The notes under the pieces: generated by a model
The model's database searches: none
Seen by the model: the letters and a program-made list of their open reading frames with translations, nothing else
Told to the model about the DNA's origin: nothing
Source of the DNA: Actinomycetota bacterium
GTDB lineage: Bacteria > Actinomycetota > Thermoleophilia > Gaiellales > Gaiellaceae
Direction: 5' to 3'
Assembly (NCBI GenBank): GCA_005885125.1
Contig: VAXU01000160.1
Location: 1 to 37,056, forward strand
DNA: 37,056 nucleotides
Position numbers and translations under genes: made by a program
Part shown: piece by piece, positions 15,815 to 24,768 of the stretch
How the letters are laid out: every line of letters begins with the position of its first letter
How positions within the stretch are numbered: the stretch's first letter is position 1

Positions 15815-18227
15815 AACTGCTGAGAGCGTCGAGCTCACGGCGATAGCGCTCCAGCTTTTCGCGCTCGGCCTCGACGACGTGCGCCGGCGCGTTCTGCACG
15901 AAGCGCTCGTTCGCGAGCATGCCTTCGGCGCGGGCGATCTCCTTCCGGAGCCGCTCGATCTCCGCCGCGGCATTCCCGTTGGCCTTCTGGCGTTCCGGCT
16001 TCACGACGGCATCGAAGATCCGCGTCTCTTCCGGACCGAGCGGGACGCGCACGCCGCTCCGTCTGAAGATCTCGGCCGCCTCTTGCACTCGATCGAGCGC
16101 GTTCAGAGCCGACCCGAAAGCGGGGTCCGGAGCCGGCCACGGGGCCACGATCAGCAGGCTCTCTCGCGCCGGGAGGTGCGACCAGACCTCTTCGGTCACG
16201 TGCGGCATCACCGGGTGGAGAAGCGCGAGGAGCCGCGCCAGCGCAGCGAGCGCGGTCGACTGAGCGTGCCCATCGCCGTCGTACAGACGCGGCTTGATCG
16301 CCTCCGCGTACCAGTCACAGAAGTCGTCGAACGTCAGGTGATAGAGAACGTTCGCGGCGTCCGCAAAGTCGAAGGAGGCGAGCGCGGACTCGAGCTCCGC
16401 GCGTGCGTTCTCGATCCGCGCGAGGATCCATGTCTCCTCGAGCGCTTCGGGCCTGGCATCGGGAGTCGCGCCCGCGGTGTTCGAAAGGATCAGGCGGGAC
16501 ACGTTCCAGAGCTTGTTCGTGAGCTTGCGCCCCTCCTCGATGGGGCCGACCGAGAAACGCACGTCCTGCGTGGACGACATCTTCAGCAGTCCGTACCGCG
16601 TCGCGTCTGCGCCGTACTCGTCCACGCTTTCGAGCGGGTCGATTCCCGTGCCGAGACTCTTCGACATGCGCCGTCCGTCCGGCGCGTTGATCGTGGAGTG
16701 GATGTTGACCGTGTGGAACGGGATGTCGCGCATCAGCTCGAGCCCCGCCATGATCATCCGCGCCTCCCACAGGAAGATGATTCCGCGGTCCGTCGAGCTG
16801 ACGTCGTTCGGGTACCACGCGTGTAGTTCCGGCGTGTCCTCGGGCCAGCCGAGGGTCGCGAACGGCCAGAGCGCCGACGAGAACCACGTGTCGAGCACGT
16901 CCTCGTCCTGTCGCAGCTCGCGCGAGCCGCATTCGCGGCATGCCTCGGGCTCGGACTCGGCAACGGTCGTGTGCCCGTCCGGGCAATACCAGGCCGGGAT
17001 CTGGTGTCCCCACCACAGCTGGCGTGAGATGCACCAGGGTCGGATCGCCTCCATCCAGTCCAGGTAGACCTTGGTGTAGCGCTCCGGGCGGAAACGGACG
17101 CGCCCGTCGCGAACCGCGGCAATCGCCGGAGCTGCGAGCTCGGTCATGTCGCACCACCACTGCAGCGAGACGAGCGGCTCGATCCGGTCGCCGCTGCGGT
17201 CGCAGTGCGCGACCGCGTGCCGGTAAGGCTCCTTGGACTCCAGCAGCCCTTCGCTCTCGAGCCGCGCGACGATGCGCTCGTTCGCCTCCGCCTGCGTGAG
17301 GCCGGCGAACTCGCCCGCCTCGTCGTTCATCCGCGCGTCGAGGCCGATCACGGTCAGCTCGGGCAGGCCGTGGTCGCGACCGATCTCCCAGTCCATCGGA
17401 TCGTGGCCGGGCGTGATCTTGACCGCGCCGGTCCCGAACTCGGGATCGACTCGTTCGTCCTCGATGATCGGGAGCCTCCGCCCGACGATCGGCAGCAGCG
17501 CCTCCTTGCCGACCAGGTGGCGATAGCGCTCGTCACCGGGATGCACGGCAACCGCGACGTCGGCGAGCATCGTCGGCGGCCGCACGGTCGCGATCGTGAT
17601 GTGACCCGGGCCGTCGGCGAGTGGGTAGCGGACGGTGTACAGGGTGTCGGTCGTCTCCTCGTGGTTGACCTCGAGGTCGGAGATCGCACTCGCGCAGCCC
17701 GGGCACCAGTTGACGATGCGGTTGGCTCGGAAGAGGTAGCCACGCTCGTTGAGGTGGACGAACCAGCGCAGGACCGCACGCACATAGGGCTCGTCCATTG
17801 TCATCCGCTCGCGCCGGTAGTCGAGCGACGCGCCGAGACGTCGCAGCTGGCCCATGATCACGCCGCCGTACTTCTCGAGCCAGGCCCACGTCCGCTCGAG
17901 GAACTGCTCGCGGCCGAGGTCGTGCCGCGTCAGGCCTTCCTTGGCCAGCTCTTTCTCGACCACGTTCTGCGTCGCGATGCCCGCATGGTCGTAGCCGGGC
18001 TGCCACACGGCGCTGAACCCGCGCATGCGGTGCCAGCGGATGAGCAGGTCCTGGATCGACGCGTTCAGCGCGTGACCCATGTGCAGGTCGCCCGTGACGT
18101 TCGGAGGCGGGATGCAGATCACGAACGGCTCGCGGTCCGGGTCGGGGTCGGCCGCATACAGGCCTTCCTCCTCCCACGTCCGCTGCCAACGCTGCTCGAC
18201 GCCCTGCGGTTTGTAGAGCGAATCCAT
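15813..18227 (-). CDS. valS: Valyl-tRNA synthetase
   Basis: Class Ia synthetase that charges tRNA-Val. It has 804 residues. The HIGH-type motif is HMGH (49-52) in PPPNVTGDLHMGHALN. The CP1 editing domain follows with TVRPPTMLADVAVAVHP, where many ValRS have TRPETML. Later come the WCISRQLWWGHQIPAW stretch, the class motif RMSKS (520-524), the anticodon-binding helical domain and the C-terminal coiled-coil arm (IERLRKEIARAEGMLANERF). The length is slightly below the usual 850-950. The ATG at 18227 is supported by MDSLYKPQGVEQRWQRTWEE. There are 79 nt between it and the GMC gene, with no clear promoter. valS-folC adjacency is typical. Confidence 0.98.
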   Translation of the reverse strand: MDSLYKPQGVEQRWQRTWEEEGLYAADPDPDREPFVICIPPPNVTGDLHMGHALNASIQDLLIRWHRMRGFSAVWQPGYDHAGIATQNVVEKELAKEGLTRHDLGREQFLERTWAWLEKYGGVIMGQLRRLGASLDYRRERMTMDEPYVRAVLRWFVHLNERGYLFRANRIVNWCPGCASAISDLEVNHEETTDTLYTVRYPLADGPGHITIATVRPPTMLADVAVAVHPGDERYRHLVGKEALLPIVGRRLPIIEDERVDPEFGTGAVKITPGHDPMDWEIGRDHGLPELTVIGLDARMNDEAGEFAGLTQAEANERIVARLESEGLLESKEPYRHAVAHCDRSGDRIEPLVSLQWWCDMTELAAPAIAAVRDGRVRFRPERYTKVYLDWMEAIRPWCISRQLWWGHQIPAWYCPDGHTTVAESEPEACRECGSRELRQDEDVLDTWFSSALWPFATLGWPEDTPELHAWYPNDVSSTDRGIIFLWEARMIMAGLELMRDIPFHTVNIHSTINAPDGRRMSKSLGTGIDPLESVDEYGADATRYGLLKMSSTQDVRFSVGPIEEGRKLTNKLWNVSRLILSNTAGATPDARPEALEETWILARIENARAELESALASFDFADAANVLYHLTFDDFCDWYAEAIKPRLYDGDGHAQSTALAALARLLALLHPVMPHVTEEVWSHLPARESLLIVAPWPAPDPAFGSALNALDRVQEAAEIFRRSGVRVPLGPEETRIFDAVVKPERQKANGNAAAEIERLRKEIARAEGMLANERFVQNAPAHVVEAEREKLERYRRELDALSS

Positions 18228-18306
18228 CGCGCGATCGTAGCCTCCGCGTCCGAGGCGGCTCAGAGGGCCGATGAGGTCACGCAGCGACTATGGATCCAGT
18301 ATTGCA

Positions 18307-20154
18307 TCAGGCCAGCTCGGCCGCCAGACGCGACGCGTTCAGGTGCGCGATCGCCTCGATCGTGAGCATCGGGTTCACGCCGGACGCGCTCGGAAAGGAC
18401 GAGCCGTCCATCACGTAGAGGCCTTTGATGTCCCAGGTCTCGCCGTCCCAGTTGCACGCGGAGTCGCCGGACGACGCTCCCAGGCGGGCGGAGCCCATGT
18501 GGTGGAAGGAGAAGATCGCGCAGCGCCCCGGCGCGAACCCCTCCCGGTCGACGTCGGCGAGGAAGCGTTCGCGCCGCCCGTTGCCCGGTTCGTAGAAGAG
18601 CTTCCTTGCATGCGACGAGTAGATGCGCCTGGCCCCGGCGGCCTCGAGAATCCGCGCCGCACCGTCGATCCCGACGCGGAGGCGGCGTGCGTCATCGTCC
18701 GCGAGTCGGTACCGCACGCGGAGCCGTCCGTTGCGTGCCAGCCGAACCTGGCCCGAACCGCGATCGCGCAGCAGGAGCCCGATGCCGCTCGAGCGCGGCA
18801 GGTCCGCGAGAAGCGCTGCGCTGTCCTCGGCGCTGCGCCACGGTAAGAAGCCGACGAGCACGCCCGGGTGGATCGGCCCCGTCTCGTACTTGAGGCCGTA
18901 GCCGTTCTCGAGGTCGGCGTGCTCGTCCGAGTACAGCGCCTGGATCGTCCCCGTCCACGGCCGTACTTCCTCGTCGAACAGCGCGGACATCCCCGTGACC
19001 GGATGGAGGTGGAGATGGCGTCCGACATTCGCGTTCGCGAGCCGGGAGCGCAGCAGGAGCGCGGGCGTCTGCACCGCGCCGCACGCGACGACGACCGCGC
19101 GTGCGCGGATCGCGATGCTCGCGCCGTTCTTCGTCACTGCATCCACGCCGCGCGCGCGGCCGCTCTCGGACACGACCCGCTCGGCTCTCGTGTCGACGAC
19201 GATCCGCGCCCCTGCGGCATGGGCGTCCTCGAGCCACGTCACGAGCGTCGACTGCTTGGCGCCGAGCTGGCAGCCGAACCCGCAGTAGCCGCACACGCCG
19301 TCCTGGTCGCAGCCCCGGACGTTGCGAGGCATTGGTGCGACGTGCCATCCCAGCACGTCGAGGCCGCGACGCATGATCTCGTCGCGTGTCGAGGGAACGT
19401 TGTGATCGGTGTTGACGCCCGAGCGTTCCGCGACCGTGTCGAGGCTTCGCGTGAAGTCGTCCGAGGGAAACGGCCCGCCCCACTCCGCGCGCACGGCACC
19501 CGGGGTGTGGAAGGACGTCGTCCAGTTGACGGTGGTCGTGCCGCCCAGGCACTCGCCGGCGAGGAGGCCGATGCCGCCGTCCTCGGTCGTGGCTGCGGCG
19601 GCGCCCCAGTAGAGGCGGCGGTAAGCCTCGAGCTCGTCACCGACGAAGTCGGCTTCGGTCACGGCCGGCCCAGCCTCGAGGACGACGACGTCGAGACCGG
19701 CCTGCGCCAGCACTGCGGCTGCGACACCGCCGCCGGCACCCGAGCCGACGACGCAGATGTCGCAGTCGAGGTCCGCTGCCGGCGTGGTTTGGATGCGACT
19801 CGGTCGCGCAGTCGCGGGCGCCCCGAGCGGGCCCGGATACCCGATCCGCTCCTGCACATCGGAATGCGAGTAGAAGGCGAGGAGCGCGCCTTTCCGAAGA
19901 CCGTGAAACGCGGCCCTCCGCATTGCGAGCCGGCTGTCGCACCACGCGCGGAGGACGGCTTCGCGCCGCGCAGCCGGCAGACGTGCGAACCGCCGAAGCG
20001 CGAACAGCGACAGCAGCAGCCGCAGGTCTCGCTCTTCGACCGACGGATTCAGACGCGCAAGGTCGAGCACCTGTTCAGGGACGCCGAGCTCGACGGAGCC
20101 CGGCGCGAACGTGTCGCAGATCGCGTCGAGCGCACGTCGCTGGGCGGGCGTCAC
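18307..20154 (-). CDS. GMC-family FAD-dependent oxidoreductase with N-terminal helical domain and cysteine cluster
   Basis: FAD-dependent dehydrogenase or oxidase of the glucose-methanol-choline family, acting on an unidentified alcohol. It has 615 residues from GTG 20154. Residues 1-105 are helical and resemble the gluconate 2-dehydrogenase subunit 3 domain (TPAQRRALDAICDTFAPG). The FAD-binding VVGSGAGGGVAAAVLAQAGL starts at about 135, with ECLGGTTTVNW at 201-211. A cysteine cluster lies at 282, 288, 291 and 295 (C-x5-C-x2-C-x3-C), followed by GAKQST. Catalytic His-His is in FSFHHMGSARLG, and the C-terminal DGSSFPSASGVNPMLTIEA closes the family. The layout recalls long-chain alcohol oxidases. 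The GTG overlaps the TGA of the 23-codon ORF. Confidence 0.9.
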   Translation of the reverse strand: MTPAQRRALDAICDTFAPGSVELGVPEQVLDLARLNPSVEERDLRLLLSLFALRRFARLPAARREAVLRAWCDSRLAMRRAAFHGLRKGALLAFYSHSDVQERIGYPGPLGAPATARPSRIQTTPAADLDCDICVVGSGAGGGVAAAVLAQAGLDVVVLEAGPAVTEADFVGDELEAYRRLYWGAAAATTEDGGIGLLAGECLGGTTTVNWTTSFHTPGAVRAEWGGPFPSDDFTRSLDTVAERSGVNTDHNVPSTRDEIMRRGLDVLGWHVAPMPRNVRGCDQDGVCGYCGFGCQLGAKQSTLVTWLEDAHAAGARIVVDTRAERVVSESGRARGVDAVTKNGASIAIRARAVVVACGAVQTPALLLRSRLANANVGRHLHLHPVTGMSALFDEEVRPWTGTIQALYSDEHADLENGYGLKYETGPIHPGVLVGFLPWRSAEDSAALLADLPRSSGIGLLLRDRGSGQVRLARNGRLRVRYRLADDDARRLRVGIDGAARILEAAGARRIYSSHARKLFYEPGNGRRERFLADVDREGFAPGRCAIFSFHHMGSARLGASSGDSACNWDGETWDIKGLYVMDGSSFPSASGVNPMLTIEAIAHLNASRLAAELA

Positions 20155-20222
20155 GCCTCGAGCTGATCGAGCATCGGCCCGATGTCGTCGGGGCCGGCGA
20201 GACGGATCGAGAAGTCGCCCAC
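20151..20222 (-). CDS. 23-codon ORF coupling the ggt-like gene to the GMC oxidoreductase
   Basis: A GTG at 20222 overlaps the TAG stop of the upstream ggt-like gene (TAGTG), and its TGA overlaps the GMC start GTG (GTGA). The peptide is VGDFSIRLAGPDDIGPMLDQ then LEA. It could be a coupling peptide that keeps ribosomes on the message, a very small protein, or the remnant of a longer N-acetyltransferase-like gene (the IRLAGPDDIGPML pattern is reminiscent of GNAT N-termini). No independent ribosome-binding site is obvious. Confidence 0.4.
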   Translation of the reverse strand: MGDFSIRLAGPDDIGPMLDQLEA

Positions 20223-21958
20223 TAGCGACCGGCCGCATAGCCCTGCATGCCGCGAGGGTTGGCGGCGGCCTTCAGCAATCCGTCCTCGCGGGCCACGGCG
20301 CTGACGCGACCGAGCGCCCAGTCGTCCGTCACGACGACATCGTGGCCGCGTCCTCGCAGGTCATCGATGGCGTCCTGTGCGAACCGCCCCTCGACCTCGA
20401 TCTCTCGCGGATGCGCGTCCCGCGGATAGAACGAGCTCGGGAAGTGGTTCGTGTGAAACGACGGCGCATCGATCGCGGCCTGCAGGTCGAGGCCGAAGTC
20501 GACATGGTGGAGGAAGGCGACGAGCGACCATTGGTCCTGTTGATCGCCTCCAGGCGTCCCGAAGGCGAGGTACGGATCGCCGTTGCGAAAGGCGAGCGAC
20601 GGTGAGAGCGTCGTGCGTGGGCGCTTCCGCGGCTCGAGCGAGTTCGGGAGCCCTTCCTCCAGCCAGAACATCTGCGCGCGCGTGCCGAGCGGGAAGCCGA
20701 GGCCCGGAACGACGGGCGAGCTCCACAGCCAGCCCCCGCTCGGGGTCGCCGACACGATGTTCCCGTACCGGTCGACGACGTCGAGATGGACGGTGTCTCC
20801 GCTCGCACGAGTCGGCTCGCCGACGCCCGCCGCGACGGTACCGCCGACCGGTGCGGGAAGGCGAGCGCCGGGACCGCCCGGGCGCAACTCCGCGGACGCC
20901 CGGGGGCCGACGAGCGCGCGACGCTCGTCCGCGTACGCCTTGCTGAGCAGCAAGTCGAGCGGGACGTCTGTGAAGTCCGGATCGCCGTACCACGCTTCGC
21001 GGTCGGCGAACGCGAGCTTCGCGCACTCCACGACCGTGTGAACGAGCTCGGCACTCGCGATCCCCAGGTCCGCGAGGTCGAAGCCTTCGAGCAGTGCGAG
21101 CTGCTGCAGGAAGACCGGACCTTGGCCCCAGGGGCCGGTCTTGAACACGCTGTGACCGCGGTACTCGAGCGAGACGGGCGGCTCGAAGGTCGCTCGCCAC
21201 GAGGCCAGGTCCTCGCCGGTCAGAAACCCGGCGTGGCGGGTCCCGGACGAGTCCATCGCCTCGGTGCGCACGAAGCGGTCGATCGCTTCGGCGACGAACC
21301 CCTCGTACCAGAGGGCGCGTGCGCGGTCGAGCTCTTGCTCCCGCGTGCCGCCGCGCGACTCGTCGACGATGCGCTTGTACGTCGCGGCCGCGTCCGGATT
21401 CCGGAATAGCGCTCCCGCGGGCGGGACGCCGTCGCGGAGGAACACGTCAGCCGACGTCGTCCATTCGTCACGGAACATCCGCTCGACGAAGGCGATCGTC
21501 GTGCTGATCCTCGGCACGACCGGAAAACCGTTCTCCGCGAATCCGATCGCGAACTCGAGGACGTCGCCGAGCGTCCATGTTCCGAACTCGCGCAGCATCA
21601 GCAGCCAGCCGTCGAATGCACCGGGTACGACGGCGGGGAGCAGTCCGGTACCCGGAATGAGGTCGAGGTCGAGCTCGCGAAAGCGCGCGACCGTCGCCGC
21701 GGCGGGTGCGGTCCCCTGAGCGCAGATCACGACGACGTCGTCGCGTTCCGCGCTGTAGACGATCGCGGGGAGGTCGCCGCCGGGCCCATTGAGATGCGGC
21801 TCGACGATCTGCAATGCAAATCCCGTGGCGACAGCGGCGTCGAATGCGTTGCCCCCGCGCTCGAGCACGGCCATCCCGGCGGCGGAGGCGAGCCAGTGCG
21901 TCGACGCCACCATCCCGAAGGTGCCGCGCAGCTCGGGTCGAGTCGTGAACCGCACCAC
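20222..21958 (-). CDS. Gamma-glutamyltransferase family protein (Ntn hydrolase)
   Basis: Threonine-nucleophile Ntn-hydrolase of the gamma-glutamyltranspeptidase family, made as a precursor that cleaves itself. It has 578 residues from the GTG at 21958. N-terminal features are GMVASTHWLASAAGMAVLERGGNAFDAA and EPHLNGPGGDLPA. The self-cleavage site and catalytic Thr389 are in SGDTVHLDVVDRYGNIVS, and the C-terminal oxyanion region is FGTPGGDQQDQW. No signal peptide is visible, so it may act in the cytoplasm. Such homologues often turn out to be acylases or amidases of other substrates, so the name is family-level only. Two adjacent GTG codons (21958 and 21955) are both possible starts. It is followed directly by the 23-codon ORF and the GMC enzyme. 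Confidence 0.9.
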   Translation of the reverse strand: MVRFTTRPELRGTFGMVASTHWLASAAGMAVLERGGNAFDAAVATGFALQIVEPHLNGPGGDLPAIVYSAERDDVVVICAQGTAPAAATVARFRELDLDLIPGTGLLPAVVPGAFDGWLLMLREFGTWTLGDVLEFAIGFAENGFPVVPRISTTIAFVERMFRDEWTTSADVFLRDGVPPAGALFRNPDAAATYKRIVDESRGGTREQELDRARALWYEGFVAEAIDRFVRTEAMDSSGTRHAGFLTGEDLASWRATFEPPVSLEYRGHSVFKTGPWGQGPVFLQQLALLEGFDLADLGIASAELVHTVVECAKLAFADREAWYGDPDFTDVPLDLLLSKAYADERRALVGPRASAELRPGGPGARLPAPVGGTVAAGVGEPTRASGDTVHLDVVDRYGNIVSATPSGGWLWSSPVVPGLGFPLGTRAQMFWLEEGLPNSLEPRKRPRTTLSPSLAFRNGDPYLAFGTPGGDQQDQWSLVAFLHHVDFGLDLQAAIDAPSFHTNHFPSSFYPRDAHPREIEVEGRFAQDAIDDLRGRGHDVVVTDDWALGRVSAVAREDGLLKAAANPRGMQGYAAGR

Positions 21959-22022
21959 GAAAGACTCTAACGGCGACGCCGATCGCGCCACGACGCCTCT
22001 CGAGGTACACGCGCGCGCGCAC

Positions 22023-22044
22023 CCCCACCCTCAGGAGGGTGGGG
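22023..22044 (-). terminator. Strong hairpin between the MaoC and ggt-like genes
   Basis: CCCCACCCTC-AG-GAGGGTGGGG is a perfect 10-bp stem (or 9 bp with a CAGG loop). It sits in a 212-bp gap (21959-22170) between two genes on the same strand, so it probably ends the MaoC transcript or attenuates ggt expression. There is no T-run. I see no other convincing gene in the gap. Confidence 0.5.
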
Positions 22045-22170
22045 AAGACACCCGCCACCCTCGAGATCGACGGTACCCGCTTTCGACGCGCGCGTCTGTG
22101 TCGACTTCGGGTCGAAAAGCGTGCGCAGCGCGGCGGGCACCGGTGAGACGACATGACGTTCTCCGTTTTG

Positions 22171-22590
22171 TTACCGGAGGAACCGGAACACGAGCTCCGC
22201 GACGCACACCGGCTTCTCGTGGCCCTCGCGCTCGACGGTCGCCGCGATCCGGGCCTGCTCGCCGCCCTCGACCGGTTCGACGTCCTCGATGCGAAAGCTG
22301 GCACGCACCCGCGAGCCGACGGGGACCGGCGCGGGGAAGCGAACGCGGTTGACGCCGTAGTTCACTGTCAGCCGGTACCCACCGTCGCCGGCGAGCTCGA
22401 ACCACAGGTCGGGAAGCAGCGACAGGGTCAGGAACCCGTGGGCAATCGTCGTCCCGAACGGTCCTGCTGCCGCACGCTGACGGTTTGTGTGGATCCACTG
22501 CGAGTCCTCGGTCGCCTCGGCAAACGCATCGACACGCTCCTGGTCGACCTCCACCCAGCGGCCGGGACCGAGCACGTCGCCCACGTTCAT
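22171..22590 (-). CDS. MaoC-like (R)-specific enoyl-CoA hydratase
   Basis: Hot-dog-fold hydratase of the MaoC/nodulin N group, which hydrates trans-2-enoyl-CoA in fatty-acid or steroid side-chain metabolism. It has 139 residues. The active-site helix region is ATEDSQWIHTNRQRAAAGPF followed by GTTIAHGFLTLSLLP; the Asp and His of the DxxxxH-type hydratase motif are present in EDSQWIH. The C-terminal strand ends PVCVAELVFRFLR. The ATG at 22590 is the only good start; family members usually have about ten more N-terminal residues, so the protein looks slightly short. It is divergent from the LLM oxidoreductase with only 27 nt between start codons. Confidence 0.9.
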   Translation of the reverse strand: MNVGDVLGPGRWVEVDQERVDAFAEATEDSQWIHTNRQRAAAGPFGTTIAHGFLTLSLLPDLWFELAGDGGYRLTVNYGVNRVRFPAPVPVGSRVRASFRIEDVEPVEGGEQARIAATVEREGHEKPVCVAELVFRFLR

Positions 22591-22617
22591 CCACGCAACG
22601 TACTGTCCGAGGCACTC

Positions 22618-23412
22618 ATGCGCTTCGGGCTCTGTCTCGCCAACATCGGCACCTACGCAGACCCGCGCGAAGCGGTTCGCGTGGCGCGCGCGGCCGAGGC
22701 GAGTGGTTGGGAAGCGGTCCTTCTCTGGGATCACCTGGGGTTCGTGTGGGGCGCGCCGGCAGCTGACCCGTGGGTGACGCTCGCCGCCATCGCATCCGCC
22801 ACGGAGCACATCCGGATCGGCACGGCGGTCACCCCCGTCGCCCGCAGGCGTCCGCAGGTACTCGCGCAGACCGTCGCCACGCTCGACGTGCTCAGCAACG
22901 GGCGCGTGATCTTCGGCGCTGGGCTCGGAGGCGTCCCGGCGGAGTTCGGCAAGTTCGGCGAGCCCGAGGAAACGCGCGTCCGGGCCGAGATGCTCGACGA
23001 AGGACTCGACGTCCTGCACGCGCTCTGGTCTGGCGAGGAGGTCGTCCACCGCGGCAGGCACTACACCGTCGACGGGGTCAAGCTCGCGCCCACACCGGTG
23101 CAAGACCACGTCCCGGTCTGGATCGGCGGGAGCCGGGGGCCGTCACTCCGTCGGGCGGCGCGCTGGGACGGCTGGTGCGCGGACAGCGCCGATCCGACCG
23201 GGATGACGTTGTCCCCCGACGAGGTGGCGCGAAGCCTGCAGCAGATCGGCCGGAGCGACGGCTTCGACGTCGCGGTCATCGGGTACGCCGATCGCGGCTC
23301 TCCGCGCGCCTACGAACGAGCCGGAGCCACGTGGTGGCTCGAGAACGTCCACGACAGGCGTGGCCCGCTCACGGAGATGCTTCCGCTGATCGAGCGCGGA
23401 CCCGGCGCCTGA
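22618..23412 (+). CDS. LLM-class (luciferase-like) F420-dependent oxidoreductase
   Basis: TIM-barrel flavin or F420-dependent oxidoreductase of the bacterial luciferase-like family. It has 264 residues. It begins MRFGLCLANIGTYADPREAV, and has WDHLGFVWG, ATEHIRIGTAVTPVARRRPQ, the family helix QTVATLDVLSNGRVIFGAGLG and VPVWIGGSRGPSLRRAARWDG near the cofactor phosphate site. Actinomycetota often use F420 in such enzymes; the cofactor and substrate here are inference. It stands alone on the plus strand. The start ATG is only 27 nt from the divergent MaoC ATG, so both 5' ends must be very short. Confidence 0.92.
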   Translation: MRFGLCLANIGTYADPREAVRVARAAEASGWEAVLLWDHLGFVWGAPAADPWVTLAAIASATEHIRIGTAVTPVARRRPQVLAQTVATLDVLSNGRVIFGAGLGGVPAEFGKFGEPEETRVRAEMLDEGLDVLHALWSGEEVVHRGRHYTVDGVKLAPTPVQDHVPVWIGGSRGPSLRRAARWDGWCADSADPTGMTLSPDEVARSLQQIGRSDGFDVAVIGYADRGSPRAYERAGATWWLENVHDRRGPLTEMLPLIERGPGA

Positions 23413-23436
23413 CCGTCGACGAGCTAGAACCCGCAA

Positions 23437-23451
23437 CGCCGCATCGCGGCG
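23437..23451. terminator. Hairpin between convergent genes
   Basis: CGCCGC-ATC-GCGGCG, a perfect 6-bp stem, lies in the 45-bp gap between the LLM gene and clpX, whose 3' ends face each other. It is a plausible bidirectional terminator, though without a T-run. Confidence 0.45.
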
Positions 23452-23457
23452 CCGAGC

Positions 23458-24735
23458 TTACGCGGACTCTTCGGCCAGCGTCTCCGGCTCGTCCCGGACG
23501 CCGTCGGCGCTCGTCAGCAGCGTCGGTTTCAGGTGCTTCTCGATCGTCTCCTTCGTGATCACGCACTTCGAGACGTCACGCCGGGACGGCAACTCGAACA
23601 TCACGTCGAGCAGCGCGTTCTCGATGATCGAGCGCAGGCCGCGCGCGCCTGTCTCGCGCTCGAGCGCCTTGTCGGCGATCTCCCACAGCGCGTCCTCGGT
23701 GAAGACGAGCTCAATGCTGTCGTAGCCGAAGAACCGCTGGTACTGCTTGACGAGGGCGTTTTTCGGTTCGGTCAGGATCTGAACGAGATCCTCCTTCAGC
23801 AGCTGGTGCACCGCAGAGATGACGGGCAGGCGACCGATGAACTCCGGGATCAAGCCAAAGTTGAGGAGATCCTCCGGCATCACGTCCGCGAGCAGCTCCG
23901 ACGACTCGATCGAGTGCTTCGATCGCACTTCGGCGCCAAAGCCGACGGCGCTTTTGCCGATCCGCTTGCCGACGATCTTGTCCAGCCCGGCGAACGCGCC
24001 GCCGCAGATGAACAGGACGTTCGTCGTGTCGATCGAGAGGAACTCCTGGTGCGGATGCTTGCGTCCACCCTGGGGCGGCACCGAGGCGATCGTCCCCTCG
24101 AGGATCTTCAGCAGCGCCTGCTGCACGCCCTCGCCCGACACGTCGCGCGTGATCGACGGGTTGTCCGCCTTGCGCGCGATCTTGTCGACCTCGTCGATGT
24201 AGATGATCCCGGTCTCGGCCTTCTTGATGTCGAAGTCCGCCGCCTGGATCAGCTTCAGGAGGATGTTCTCGACGTCCTCCCCGACGTAGCCCGCCTCCGT
24301 CAGCGCAGTCGCGTCGGCGATCGCAAACGGAACATTGAGAATCCGGGCCAGCGTCTGCGCGAGCAGCGTCTTTCCGCACCCGGTCGGGCCGAGCAGGAGG
24401 ATGTTCGACTTCTGCAGCTCGACGTCGGAGTCGTCGTTCCCCATCTGCACGCGCTTGTAGTGGTTATAGACGGCGACCGCGAGCGTGCGTTTCGCTTCCT
24501 CCTGCGACACGACGTAGTCGTTGAGGACGGAGTAGATGTCCTTCGGGCGCGGCAGGTTGTCGAGGTCGAGCTGGGCGGGAGCCGTGAGCTCCTCGTCGAT
24601 GATCTCATTGCAGAGATCGATGCACTCGTCGCAGATGTAGACGCCGGGCCCGGCGATCAGCTTCTTGACCTGACGCTGGCTCTTGCCGCAGAAGCTGCAG
24701 AGCAGCTGCTCGTTGCCGTCGGATGCTCGGGCCAC
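23458..24735 (-). CDS. clpX: ATP-dependent Clp protease ATP-binding subunit ClpX
   Basis: AAA+ unfoldase that feeds proteins to ClpP. The 425-residue protein has the N-terminal zinc-binding domain (Cys13, Cys16, Cys35, Cys38), Walker A GPTGCGKT (116-123), Walker [10 protein letters not shown], the pore region [15 protein letters not shown] and the sensor GFGAEVRSK. The IGFL-type ClpP-docking loop region is near [13 protein letters not shown]. The GTG at 24735 has AAGGAGAG just upstream, which decides the start. It follows clpP by 33 nt and ends facing the LLM gene. Confidence 0.98.
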   Translation of the reverse strand: MARASDGNEQLLCSFCGKSQRQVKKLIAGPGVYICDECIDLCNEIIDEELTAPAQLDLDNLPRPKDIYSVLNDYVVSQEEAKRTLAVAVYNHYKRVQMGNDDSDVELQKSNILLLGPTGCGKTLLAQTLARILNVPFAIADATALTEAGYVGEDVENILLKLIQAADFDIKKAETGIIYIDEVDKIARKADNPSITRDVSGEGVQQALLKILEGTIASVPPQGGRKHPHQEFLSIDTTNVLFICGGAFAGLDKIVGKRIGKSAVGFGAEVRSKHSIESSELLADVMPEDLLNFGLIPEFIGRLPVISAVHQLLKEDLVQILTEPKNALVKQYQRFFGYDSIELVFTEDALWEIADKALERETGARGLRSIIENALLDVMFELPSRRDVSKCVITKETIEKHLKPTLLTSADGVRDEPETLAEESA

Positions 24736-24768
24736 GTCTCTCCTTTTAACTCCTCGCGCCCCGTCCGT

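Noticed and set aside
18228-18306. Promoter for valS between GMC and valS
   Set aside because: A TACGAT at 18236-18241 could be a -10 box, but no acceptable -35 box lies at the right spacing. I see nothing else in these 79 bp.
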